From positions 1,473,001-1,537,000 of the forward strand of contig NZ_CP113524.1 in NCBI RefSeq assembly GCF_026723765.1: 64,000 bases of DNA, written 5' to 3'. Shown here piece by piece: positions 34,094-41,743 of this stretch (positions are counted from its first letter, which is position 1; the number at the start of each line of letters is the position of its first letter). A program made the position numbers and the translations under genes. The stretch is from Lacrimispora xylanolytica (GTDB taxonomy: Bacteria > Bacillota > Clostridia > Lachnospirales > Lachnospiraceae). The notes under the pieces are model-generated. The model had not been told where the DNA came from. It saw only the letters and a list, made by a program, of their open reading frames with translations, and ran no database searches.

Positions 34094-35436
34094 ATGGCAT
34101 GTTGAATTTTGTATTCTCTCTAATCGAGTGTATTTTAATTTTCTGGCTAATAGACTGTTCTATGCTTAATCGTTTTTCAGGTGCTATAAAGTTCGGTGCA
34201 TTTATAATAGTAATTATATTGAATACCACAGTGATACAACATATGCCAGGCTTTCATATTACCTTAAAATTTTTTCTTTATTTTATAATTTCATTAACTT
34301 CCACTCACATAATTTATAGAGGGAAACTATTAATGAAAGCATTTTTTATTCTTGTTGCAAATTTTATATTCCTAATCAGTGACATCATAGCTGGCAATAT
34401 TTCATCGTATGTAAATAAGTTAAATATACAAAATATATTGGAGGTCTTGAATAAATCTATTTCATTTTCCATTTTTGCAAAGCTTCTAAATGTGATTTTT
34501 ATTTTGCTATGTATCAATATTTTTAAGAGAATACAGTTTAAAATTCCTCAGAAATATGTGATTATTATGGATATTATAGTGTTTCTTTTAATTGTCACCC
34601 TGCAATTTATCATGCATATTAGCCCTATTCTACAAAAAGACTCAAATAAATATTCATTATATATTTTGGGAATTTCGCTGGGCCTGATCATAATAAGCGC
34701 TTTGATCATATTTTTCTTTGGAGAGATTTGCTACTATTATGAAAAAGAGAAAGAAAATTATAAATTGAGTGCCCGCAACCATATGTTGGAGCAACAACTT
34801 TCATATCACGAATCAGCTACTTCTGATTTATCAAAAATAAGACATGATATTAATAATAACCTAATTAATATATCCAGCTTGTTAAAGCAAAATAATATTA
34901 ATGAATCTGTTACCTATATTCATGCGATTACCGAGGCATTAGAAGGAACTAAAGCCATAGTAAATTGTGGAAATGACATCATAGATTCTATACTGAATTA
35001 TAAAATTGCAGTTTGCAAACTGCATCATATAGATATTCGGATAGATATCGATCATGTACCAAACCTGTCCGTTAATCCAATTGATTTAACTGCCATTCTT
35101 GCAAACATATTGGATAATGCCATTGAAGCACTTGAATTAATGGAAAAAAAAGAGCGTTATATTTCAGTTAAAATATTCTGCTATAAAAACTATTTGTCAT
35201 TCGTTATAAAAAATCCTTTTTCTCATGAAATTAAAAGGGTGAATGACAGAATTGACACTCATAAGGAGGACAAATCACATCATGGTTATGGGTTAACATC
35301 AATAAGATCTTCAGCAGAGAAAAATGGTGGTTCCTTTAAGATATATACTAAAAATAACGTTTTTAGTGCTATTGTCATGCTTCCTATTGAAATATGTCTG
35401 GATCATTCTAAAATGAAAAATGAAATATCGGTCTAA
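34090..35436 (+). CDS. GHKL-type sensor histidine kinase (AgrC-like)
   Basis: 448 aa. Residues ~1-220 hold about six membrane segments that would form the peptide sensor. The kinase half shows IRHDINNNLINI with H252, NILDNAIEAL (N box) and the GYGLTSIRSSAEKNGG (G box), the GHKL pattern shared with AgrC. ATG 34090 overlaps the regulator stop. Its ligand is probably the cyclic peptide from the agrBD genes at 35607-36331. Confidence 0.9.
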   Translation: MNGMLNFVFSLIECILIFWLIDCSMLNRFSGAIKFGAFIIVIILNTTVIQHMPGFHITLKFFLYFIISLTSTHIIYRGKLLMKAFFILVANFIFLISDIIAGNISSYVNKLNIQNILEVLNKSISFSIFAKLLNVIFILLCINIFKRIQFKIPQKYVIIMDIIVFLLIVTLQFIMHISPILQKDSNKYSLYILGISLGLIIISALIIFFFGEICYYYEKEKENYKLSARNHMLEQQLSYHESATSDLSKIRHDINNNLINISSLLKQNNINESVTYIHAITEALEGTKAIVNCGNDIIDSILNYKIAVCKLHHIDIRIDIDHVPNLSVNPIDLTAILANILDNAIEALELMEKKERYISVKIFCYKNYLSFVIKNPFSHEIKRVNDRIDTHKEDKSHHGYGLTSIRSSAEKNGGSFKIYTKNNVFSAIVMLPIEICLDHSKMKNEISV

Positions 35437-35473
35437 TAAATATATTCGCAAATAATTGAATACAACCAAAACT

Positions 35474-35512
35474 GTAAAAACAGGAAGGATAAAAAAACCT
35501 TCCTGTTTTTAC
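35474..35512. terminator. Strong hairpin terminator after the kinase gene
   Basis: GTAAAAACAGGAAGG (35474-35488) pairs perfectly over 15 bp with CCTTCCTGTTTTTAC (35498-35512); the T5 run lies within the stem's 3' arm. It separates the regulator transcript from agrBD. Confidence 0.8.
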
Positions 35513-35550
35513 CATTCGGTATCTCATAGCTACCACTGAGTGCTAAAGCA

Positions 35551-35579
35551 TTGAATTATATGCATAACTGTATTATAGT
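35551..35579 (+). promoter_or_regulatory. Predicted sigma-A promoter of the agrBD/RiPP transcript
   Basis: -35 TTGAAT (35551-35556), a 17-base spacer and -10 TATAGT (35574-35579). It lies just behind the terminator and 28 bases before the agrB start codon. No clear LytTR direct-repeat site was found near it by eye. Confidence 0.6.
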
Positions 35580-35606
35580 TTATCTAAATTTAGAGGAGGT
35601 GCAAAT

Positions 35607-36188
35607 GTGTTCAACTCTATTTCGGAAGAAATCAGTTTAAGGTTAGTTACGGACCGATTAATTCCAATTGATAAAATGAAATATTATACTTATGGAATCG
35701 AGCTGGTGCTGAATAATTTACTTATCTTTCTATCCATTGCTGTGATAAGCATCTTAACCGATAATATAAGGATCAGTTTCGCTTATATTCTAACATATTG
35801 CCCAATACGTAATTATGTTGGAGGCTATCATTGCAAAACATACACCAAGTGCTATTTCACAACCTTAATCTTATATATCTTAATGCTTATCTTTGACACA
35901 TATTTGTTTGACAACAGATTAATTGTTTCTTGTATTTTACTTGTAATTACAATTCCTATGATACTAATCCTAACACCTGTAGATTTTGGCTATGGCCCAA
36001 TCAGTGATAATGATCGTAAAAAATACCGAAAAAGGAGTACAGTGCTGATTGCACTTGCACTGCTCAGTTTTATTTTCTCAATAGTAACACATCAGCCGAA
36101 CGTGGCATTTGCAATTTCATGGGGAATGTTTGTTGTATTTCTATTAATGATGCGCTCATTGTTTGAAAAATTATCTAAAGTGAGGTGA
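35607..36188 (+). CDS. agrB: AgrB-like autoinducer-peptide processing protease
   Basis: 193 aa membrane cysteine protease that cuts and cyclises the AgrD precursor. The signature RNYVGGYHCKTYTKC gives catalytic H75 and C82. About five hydrophobic segments surround it, and the TPVDFGYGPISDNDRKK loop matches the family. Start is GTG 35607, six bases after AGAGGAGGT; ATG 35605 in another frame gives only a short peptide. agrD follows six bases later. Confidence 0.93.
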   Translation: MFNSISEEISLRLVTDRLIPIDKMKYYTYGIELVLNNLLIFLSIAVISILTDNIRISFAYILTYCPIRNYVGGYHCKTYTKCYFTTLILYILMLIFDTYLFDNRLIVSCILLVITIPMILILTPVDFGYGPISDNDRKKYRKRSTVLIALALLSFIFSIVTHQPNVAFAISWGMFVVFLLMMRSLFEKLSKVR

Positions 36189-36193
36189 GAAAG

Positions 36194-36331
36194 ATGCAAA
36201 AAAACTTAATACTTAAGCTAGTGTCCCATATGGCAGAACACGCAATTAAAAAGGCAAATAATACCTATTGCATGTACTGGTCTTATCAGCCAAAGGCTCC
36301 GGAAGGCATCAAAGAGTTCAAGCGTAAATAA
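36194..36331 (+). CDS. agrD: AgrD-like cyclic autoinducer peptide precursor
   Basis: 45 aa from ATG 36194 with GAGGTGAG upstream. The layout is classic AgrD: an amphipathic N-terminal helix (NLILKLVSHMAEHAIKKA), a core with C26 in NNTYCMYWSY, and the charged tail QPKAPEGIKEFKRK, of the clostridial QPKxPE type. The ring would form between C26 and the C-terminal residue of the mature peptide, perhaps as a thiolactone of CMYWS or CMYWSY; which one cannot be settled here. Confidence 0.88.
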   Translation: MQKNLILKLVSHMAEHAIKKANNTYCMYWSYQPKAPEGIKEFKRK

Positions 36332-36414
36332 GGCCTTGGGATTGGCAGAGGGTACGATTTATCCGTCTGCTGATATTACAATTTATATCAAAAATTTTTA
36401 TTGCAGGTGAAATA

Positions 36415-38220
36415 ATGAAATCGATAAAAGACTATATTATAAAATTGGGTTTTATTTTTAAAGAGATATTTAAAGCAGGTTCAGGTGTATTTTTCCTTTC
36501 CATTGGCTCTATGTTTATTACTGGTATCAGCCCAGTTGTGACAATCTATTTAACTGCTAAGTTAATAGAGGAAGTAGGGCAAAATGTGGGGAACGAATCC
36601 TCAATTGTGCTCGTAAGATTATTGATTATTCTACTTTCAATGCTTGCATTTATCGTAATATCATTTGCTACGGAGAGTGTAAAAACTATTATATGTGCCA
36701 TTGCAGGCTTAAAGCTATCACATAATATTGAAAATCTGGTTGCAGATAAGTTTCAGAGTATTAAGCAGGAAAGAATCGATGATCCCGCCTTTCTGGATTT
36801 ACATTCCAATACATTGACAAAATGCGGTTCAGAACCACTTAATTTAATGGAAGGCCTGTTTGGCATGGTCGCCAGTCTTATCAGTCTTGTGGGGTACGCC
36901 GTAATCATCATTCGATTAAACTTACTTGCATTTCTTTTTATAATGGTGTTTACCTTGCCTATTATATTTTATAAAAGAAAATTTCAAGGTATGATGTTTC
37001 GGTTTTTCAGTGAGAGGACTATGCAGACAAGGCGCATATGGTATTATCTTTCCTTGATTACCGACCCCATGTATGCGAAAGAAGTTAGGTCCTTTCGGTT
37101 ATATGATTATTTTAGAAGTAAAAGAAAAGAATCCTTTGATGATTTTATGAAAGGTAACAGCAAGATTGCTGCAAAAGAAATCATAGTATCAATAGTAACT
37201 TGCTTTATCTCCATGATAGGAGCAATCCTGGTTGGCATATGGCTTGTAAAGATTGCAATTGCGGGTTATGTAACTGTGTCAGAGTTTTACTTATTTATTA
37301 CAGCCATAATTACGATTGTAACTAAGCTGATCGGGTTATCCAATCAAATTGCATCTAATAGTAAGAGCATGATGTTTATTAATTATATTTTTGAATTCAT
37401 GCAGGAAAAAGATACGATAGAAAGCAATCATTTAAAAATCAAGGAAATACCCGTACATATCATTCGCTTTGAAAATGTCAGTTTTAAATACACAGGCTCT
37501 GACAATTACGTATTAAAAGATATCAATGTTACGTTTAATACAAAGGAAACGGTATGTTTAGTAGGTGAGAATGGAAGCGGTAAATCAACCTTTGCCAAGC
37601 TTTTACTCAAAATTTATAATCCGACACAAGGCAGAATCCTATTAGATGATATTGATTTAAGAGAATATGACATAAATGAACTAAGATTATTTTTTGGAGT
37701 TCTGTTTCAAGACTATGTTAAATTCTCGGATAGTGTAAGCAACTGCATTGGGTTTGGGAACATTGATAAAATACAAAGCGATACAGACATACATAAGGCT
37801 GCAGAAATAACAGGCGCAAATAAATTCATCGAGAATTATAAAAATAAATATGATACTTATTTAAGTAAAATGTTTTATAACGATGCCATAGAGCCTTCGG
37901 GTGGTCAATGGCAGAAAATTGCAATATCCAGAGCTGTATTCTCAGATGCGTCTGTATTAGTTCTGGACGAGCCAACCGCAGCACTTGACCCGAAAGCAGA
38001 AGTAAAAATGTTTGATACGTTTAAAACAATCAGTAATCTAAAAGCTACCATAATCATATCTCACCGAATGTATATTACTAAATTAGCGGATAAAATAATT
38101 TTACTAGACAAAGGTGAACTTGTAGAAGAGGGAAGCTTTGAACAATTAATCGATTTGAAAAAAGAATTTTACAATATGTACAAAATTCAAGCAGACAGTT
38201 ATTCCATGAAGCTTGATTAA
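36415..38220 (+). CDS. ABC transporter, fused permease-ATPase (peptide exporter type)
   Basis: 601 aa half-transporter: about six membrane segments (to residue ~330), then an ATPase with Walker A GENGSGKST, signature EPSGGQWQK and Walker B VLVLDEPTA. There is no N-terminal C39 peptidase domain, so leader removal must be done by another protein, plausibly the subtilisin-like protein at 39940. Lying between agrD and the Cys-rich precursor, it is the likely exporter of the RiPP. Confidence 0.9.
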   Translation: MKSIKDYIIKLGFIFKEIFKAGSGVFFLSIGSMFITGISPVVTIYLTAKLIEEVGQNVGNESSIVLVRLLIILLSMLAFIVISFATESVKTIICAIAGLKLSHNIENLVADKFQSIKQERIDDPAFLDLHSNTLTKCGSEPLNLMEGLFGMVASLISLVGYAVIIIRLNLLAFLFIMVFTLPIIFYKRKFQGMMFRFFSERTMQTRRIWYYLSLITDPMYAKEVRSFRLYDYFRSKRKESFDDFMKGNSKIAAKEIIVSIVTCFISMIGAILVGIWLVKIAIAGYVTVSEFYLFITAIITIVTKLIGLSNQIASNSKSMMFINYIFEFMQEKDTIESNHLKIKEIPVHIIRFENVSFKYTGSDNYVLKDINVTFNTKETVCLVGENGSGKSTFAKLLLKIYNPTQGRILLDDIDLREYDINELRLFFGVLFQDYVKFSDSVSNCIGFGNIDKIQSDTDIHKAAEITGANKFIENYKNKYDTYLSKMFYNDAIEPSGGQWQKIAISRAVFSDASVLVLDEPTAALDPKAEVKMFDTFKTISNLKATIIISHRMYITKLADKIILLDKGELVEEGSFEQLIDLKKEFYNMYKIQADSYSMKLD

Positions 38221-38256
38221 AGATAATAATAGCAAGAGTTATTGATTATTTATATG

Positions 38257-38523
38257 GCCTACTACTAAAAAATAAGAAAGGTTGTGGATATTATGAAAAA
38301 TAAAAAAGTTAGTTTAAAAAAGGTTAACAAAGCAAACAATTCAACCGTAAGAACTCTTGGATGCCATTGTGGATGTCAGGGCAAGCCTTGGTCAGCAGTT
38401 GGCGGCGGCTACATGGGACAATTTCTGTAATCATACATCATAGGAATTAAGACCTGATATAAGTTACATAGATTCTTTATTGCATTGAACCTGTCACTAT
38501 AACACGTAATTTCAGTAGTAGGC
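38257..38523. repeat. 10-bp inverted repeat flanking the RiPP precursor gene
   Basis: GCCTACTACT at 38257-38266 and its exact complement AGTAGTAGGC at 38514-38523 bracket the precursor gene. The pairing would enclose the whole small ORF in the mRNA. It may be chance: a 10-bp match in a few hundred bases is not rare. Confidence 0.35.
38293..38430 (+). CDS. Cys-rich RiPP precursor peptide (CLI_3235-like class)
   Basis: 45 aa from ATG 38293 with GAAAGG upstream. A basic Lys/Asn-rich leader (KNKKVSLKKVNKANNSTV) is followed by the core TLGCHCGCQGKPWSAVGGG and YMGQFL. The three cysteines are C24, C26 and C28. It lies immediately between the exporter and the SPASM radical SAM maturase, as expected of a substrate. 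The order resembles clostridial CLI_3235-type Cys-rich peptide loci, though the core is short and has only three Cys. Thioether (sactipeptide-like) or other Cys cross-links are possible. Confidence 0.8.
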   Translation: MKNKKVSLKKVNKANNSTVRTLGCHCGCQGKPWSAVGGGYMGQFL

Positions 38524-38567
38524 TGTATAAATGGTCAATAACTCGCTTGAGAAAGGATATTATAAAG

Positions 38568-39890
38568 ATGTATTTAGCTAAAATTATTAAGTCAAGTGGA
38601 AACACTTATATTTATGACGCACTAAACAATAACTTTGCTGTTATTAACTCAGAGGCTGATATCCTAGATGATAATAATTATGAAGATTTTTTAATAAATA
38701 ACGATTTTAGGGATGTAAAAAAATATTCTGAGTTTGAATTAATTTATCCCTATAGCAAAGAAGAATTGAAAAATATGTGTCTCAGTAAAATAAAAAATAT
38801 GACATTGGCACTTACGGAGCAATGCAATTTAAGGTGCAAGTACTGTGGATATATGCCTAAATATATGGATGATGATCATAAATTAAAAGATATGCCTAAA
38901 GAGATCGCATTTAAAGCAATTGACCTCCTTATGATGAATTCTCATGATAGTGAAGTCTGCAATCTTAGTTTTTATGGGGGAGAACCTTTGCTTAAGCTGG
39001 ATCTTATAAAGGAGTGTATCGATTATATAAGCAATAAGTATCCTTTTAGAAAACCTTCTTATAACATTACAACCAATGCAGTTTTATTAGATGATAAGGT
39101 GGCAGATTTTATTATCGAAAATGACATTAAGTTAAACATAAGCTTTGATGGCCCCAGAAAAGATCAAAACAAATACAGAGTTGACTGCAATGGAAATGAT
39201 AGCTATGAAAGGGTAAGTAAAAATGTCCAGGCTCTTTACCGGAAAGATCCAAAGTTTTTCAGGGAAAGCGTTACATATAATGTTGTTATGTTTAAAGGCG
39301 CAAACAATGATCTATTCCAGTCTATTGATAATCTATGGAAATCTAATGTTAATATGATAGATCTTTTCCCAACAGAGTATTTTATGAGTGTGAGAGATAA
39401 GAGCGATGATAGTGATATTAATGAAATGATTGATGTGAAATCCTACGATTTCGCTTATAGAACTATGCTTAAGGGGATGAAAAAGTATCACAATTCATTA
39501 AAGGGGCCAGCTTATGGCAATGCCATTCTTCCCGGAGGTTTTTGCGTTCCTGGCGTAAGAAAAAATTTTGTGACAACAGACGGTAAAATTGTAGTTTGTG
39601 AAAAAGTTGATGAGAGCAAGGAAGTTTTTGAAATTGGAGATGTTTACAATGGCATTGACAGCAATAAAATAGATCGTTTGGTAAATCAGACTTTAAAAAG
39701 CTTAGAAAAATGCAAACATTGCTGGGCAGCTAAATTCTGTAAAATTTGTTTTAAAGATATTTTGGATAACAATAGCGATTTTTGTGAAAAGGCCAGAAAA
39801 GGTGTGGAAGGCGAGTTGGGATACTATCTAGAGCATGTTAATCATGACAGAGACTTAGTTAATTATGTGGAAAATATCTCTCTGATTTAA
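38568..39890 (+). CDS. Radical SAM/SPASM peptide maturase
   Basis: 440 aa. An N-terminal ~85-residue region may bind the leader. The radical SAM motif C86-x3-C90-x2-C93 (CNLRCKYC) follows, then SFYGGEP and SFDGPRKDQN. A C-terminal SPASM region has many cysteines (GFCVPG, VVCEK, CKHCWAAKFCKICF, FCEKA) for extra [4Fe-4S] clusters. Such enzymes form thioether or C-C cross-links in peptides. The ATG at 38568 has AAAGGA ten bases upstream; an in-frame TTG at 38547 is less likely. The substrate is the peptide at 38293. Confidence 0.9.
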   Translation: MYLAKIIKSSGNTYIYDALNNNFAVINSEADILDDNNYEDFLINNDFRDVKKYSEFELIYPYSKEELKNMCLSKIKNMTLALTEQCNLRCKYCGYMPKYMDDDHKLKDMPKEIAFKAIDLLMMNSHDSEVCNLSFYGGEPLLKLDLIKECIDYISNKYPFRKPSYNITTNAVLLDDKVADFIIENDIKLNISFDGPRKDQNKYRVDCNGNDSYERVSKNVQALYRKDPKFFRESVTYNVVMFKGANNDLFQSIDNLWKSNVNMIDLFPTEYFMSVRDKSDDSDINEMIDVKSYDFAYRTMLKGMKKYHNSLKGPAYGNAILPGGFCVPGVRKNFVTTDGKIVVCEKVDESKEVFEIGDVYNGIDSNKIDRLVNQTLKSLEKCKHCWAAKFCKICFKDILDNNSDFCEKARKGVEGELGYYLEHVNHDRDLVNYVENISLI

Positions 39891-39939
39891 ATACGAGACA
39901 GAGGTAAGAGAAAACTAAGATTTGATAAGGAGTATAAAA

Positions 39940-41604
39940 ATGAAGGTTGCGTTGATTGATACCGGGGTTTCTAACAAGAATATCAATAACAGGCATAAAG
40001 TGAGGCATTTTTCTTTATTGAATGAAGAACTGGTAGAAGTGTACCAGGAACCCAAAGATTGCCATGGTACAGATTGTTACAAGGAAATTGTGTCAAATAC
40101 GAAATATGAAGATATTGATATTATTGATCTAAATATAATGGACGAATCTGGAAGATTAAACATATCTCATATTATAAATGCAATGACGAAAGCGATTGAG
40201 GAAAAAGTTGATATTATCAACATCAGTCTAGGCCTGACCGTATATTCACAGGAATTAAATGATATATGTGAGAAAGCAGTACAAAATAATATTGTTATAT
40301 TATCGGCGGCATCTCATGCCAATACGATTTCATTTCCTGCTGATTTTAAAAATGTAATATGTGTAAAAGTAGATCAGCAGCAAACGGAAGATATTAAAAC
40401 AATTGATCATACCACCATCTCCATTGCAATGAGAGATTTTATTATTAAAGAAAATGATACTGAATTTGATTTTAGTTCTTCCAGTTTAGCGTGTGCCAGA
40501 GTATGCGGCTTTTTTTGTAATGAGCTCAGCCATATGTCTTTGAATGATAAATTTAAAATACTGCTTCAAAAATATAATATTAATCCTTTTCTATCAGACG
40601 ATATTGGCTATCAGATGAAATTAAAAAAGAGTGGAATAGCTGAAATCTTAACAAACCATCGAGTGGCAGTTGTTCTTTTTCCTGCGAATGCCCTTAATCA
40701 TATTGATAAAATTCTTATAAACGAGAACATAGTAGCTTATTACGACCATGAAAGGTTTGATTTTTACAGCATTCAAGATGATAATCCTACAAAAGATTTT
40801 GATGTTATTATTATTTTAAATACTGCCTACTTTGATTTGGAAGTGCCAAAAAGTATAAAAGAAACATATAGCAGCTATCAAATAATATGTATCGGTAATT
40901 TTTTAAATATAGACGATAACAAATATCTGTATCAATATAGTGACTTTGAATCTTCTGAGATCTCTGTTTTAGAAAAGCCTGTTATTGCAATTACAAGCTT
41001 GTGCAGTGGATTAAATAAAACAGAAGTTCAGTCCTCCTTGTTAAAAAGTTTAAAGGAGGATGGATTAGAAATAGGTTCCATTTCAAACAATCCTATCGGG
41101 TTGCTTTACGATGCAAATATATTTGATTTTCCAAGCGAACTTAAGTTTCCCAATATTGTTTATTCTATTAATAAATTTATGTATCTTAATGAAATTAATA
41201 CGGATATGGATGCGTGGGTACTTAATATTGGGGGAGCAATCGGTCAGGTTAACAGCTTAAATACATACAATTTTGGAAAACTTGCTGATGCTTATTTTTC
41301 TGCCGCAAATATTGATGTAGCTATTATGTGTGTAAATCCTTCTATCGACGTCTCTAATTTAGAGTTACAGTTATCACACTTGTATAAGCATGGAATAGAA
41401 ACTGTATTTGTTGTTCTATCCCATAATGATATTGATGCTACGACGATAGATTATAGAGATGGCTTACAGACATACTGCATTGACGATGTCAAATACGGAG
41501 ATGCTTATGAGTATTTAAAGATGAATATCAAGGAGAGTGTATTCACTTTAGAAGAGGTTTACAACGGATTACTTTATGAGAGTATCATAGAAACATTAAG
41601 CTAA
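39940..41604 (+). CDS. Subtilisin-like (S8) peptidase with peptide-maturation C-terminal domain
   Basis: 554 aa. Residues ~1-210 have the S8 order: D7 in ALIDTG, H42 in DCHGTD, and S182 in SSSLACARV replacing the usual GTSMA, with ISLGL and SAASH in between. Residues ~340-554 (KPVIAITSLCSGLNKTEVQSSLLKSL etc.) resemble the nat_prod_clost (TIGR04066-type) proteins found beside CLI_3235 peptides. No signal peptide, so cytoplasmic. It may remove the leader or act in regulation. AAGGAG precedes ATG 39940. Confidence 0.75.
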   Translation: MKVALIDTGVSNKNINNRHKVRHFSLLNEELVEVYQEPKDCHGTDCYKEIVSNTKYEDIDIIDLNIMDESGRLNISHIINAMTKAIEEKVDIINISLGLTVYSQELNDICEKAVQNNIVILSAASHANTISFPADFKNVICVKVDQQQTEDIKTIDHTTISIAMRDFIIKENDTEFDFSSSSLACARVCGFFCNELSHMSLNDKFKILLQKYNINPFLSDDIGYQMKLKKSGIAEILTNHRVAVVLFPANALNHIDKILINENIVAYYDHERFDFYSIQDDNPTKDFDVIIILNTAYFDLEVPKSIKETYSSYQIICIGNFLNIDDNKYLYQYSDFESSEISVLEKPVIAITSLCSGLNKTEVQSSLLKSLKEDGLEIGSISNNPIGLLYDANIFDFPSELKFPNIVYSINKFMYLNEINTDMDAWVLNIGGAIGQVNSLNTYNFGKLADAYFSAANIDVAIMCVNPSIDVSNLELQLSHLYKHGIETVFVVLSHNDIDATTIDYRDGLQTYCIDDVKYGDAYEYLKMNIKESVFTLEEVYNGLLYESIIETLS

Positions 41605-41665
41605 TGCATACGAAATTTGTCTTTATGGTGTGGGTTTGATATTGGCTGAAACAGAATCAGATAAT

Positions 41666-41712
41666 AAAGGACTGGTAAAATCGGTATAAATACCGTATGT
41701 TACCAGTCCTTT
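41666..41712. terminator. Bidirectional terminator between the RiPP cassette and the ABC permease
   Basis: A 13-bp perfect stem AAAGGACTGGTAA / TTACCAGTCCTTT (41666-41678, 41700-41712) encloses a second hairpin CGGTA-TAAA-TACCG. T-rich tails lie on both sides. It serves the two convergent transcripts. Confidence 0.85.
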
Positions 41713-41743
41713 TTACTAATTCTTTCATAGTAGTTCTTATGAA

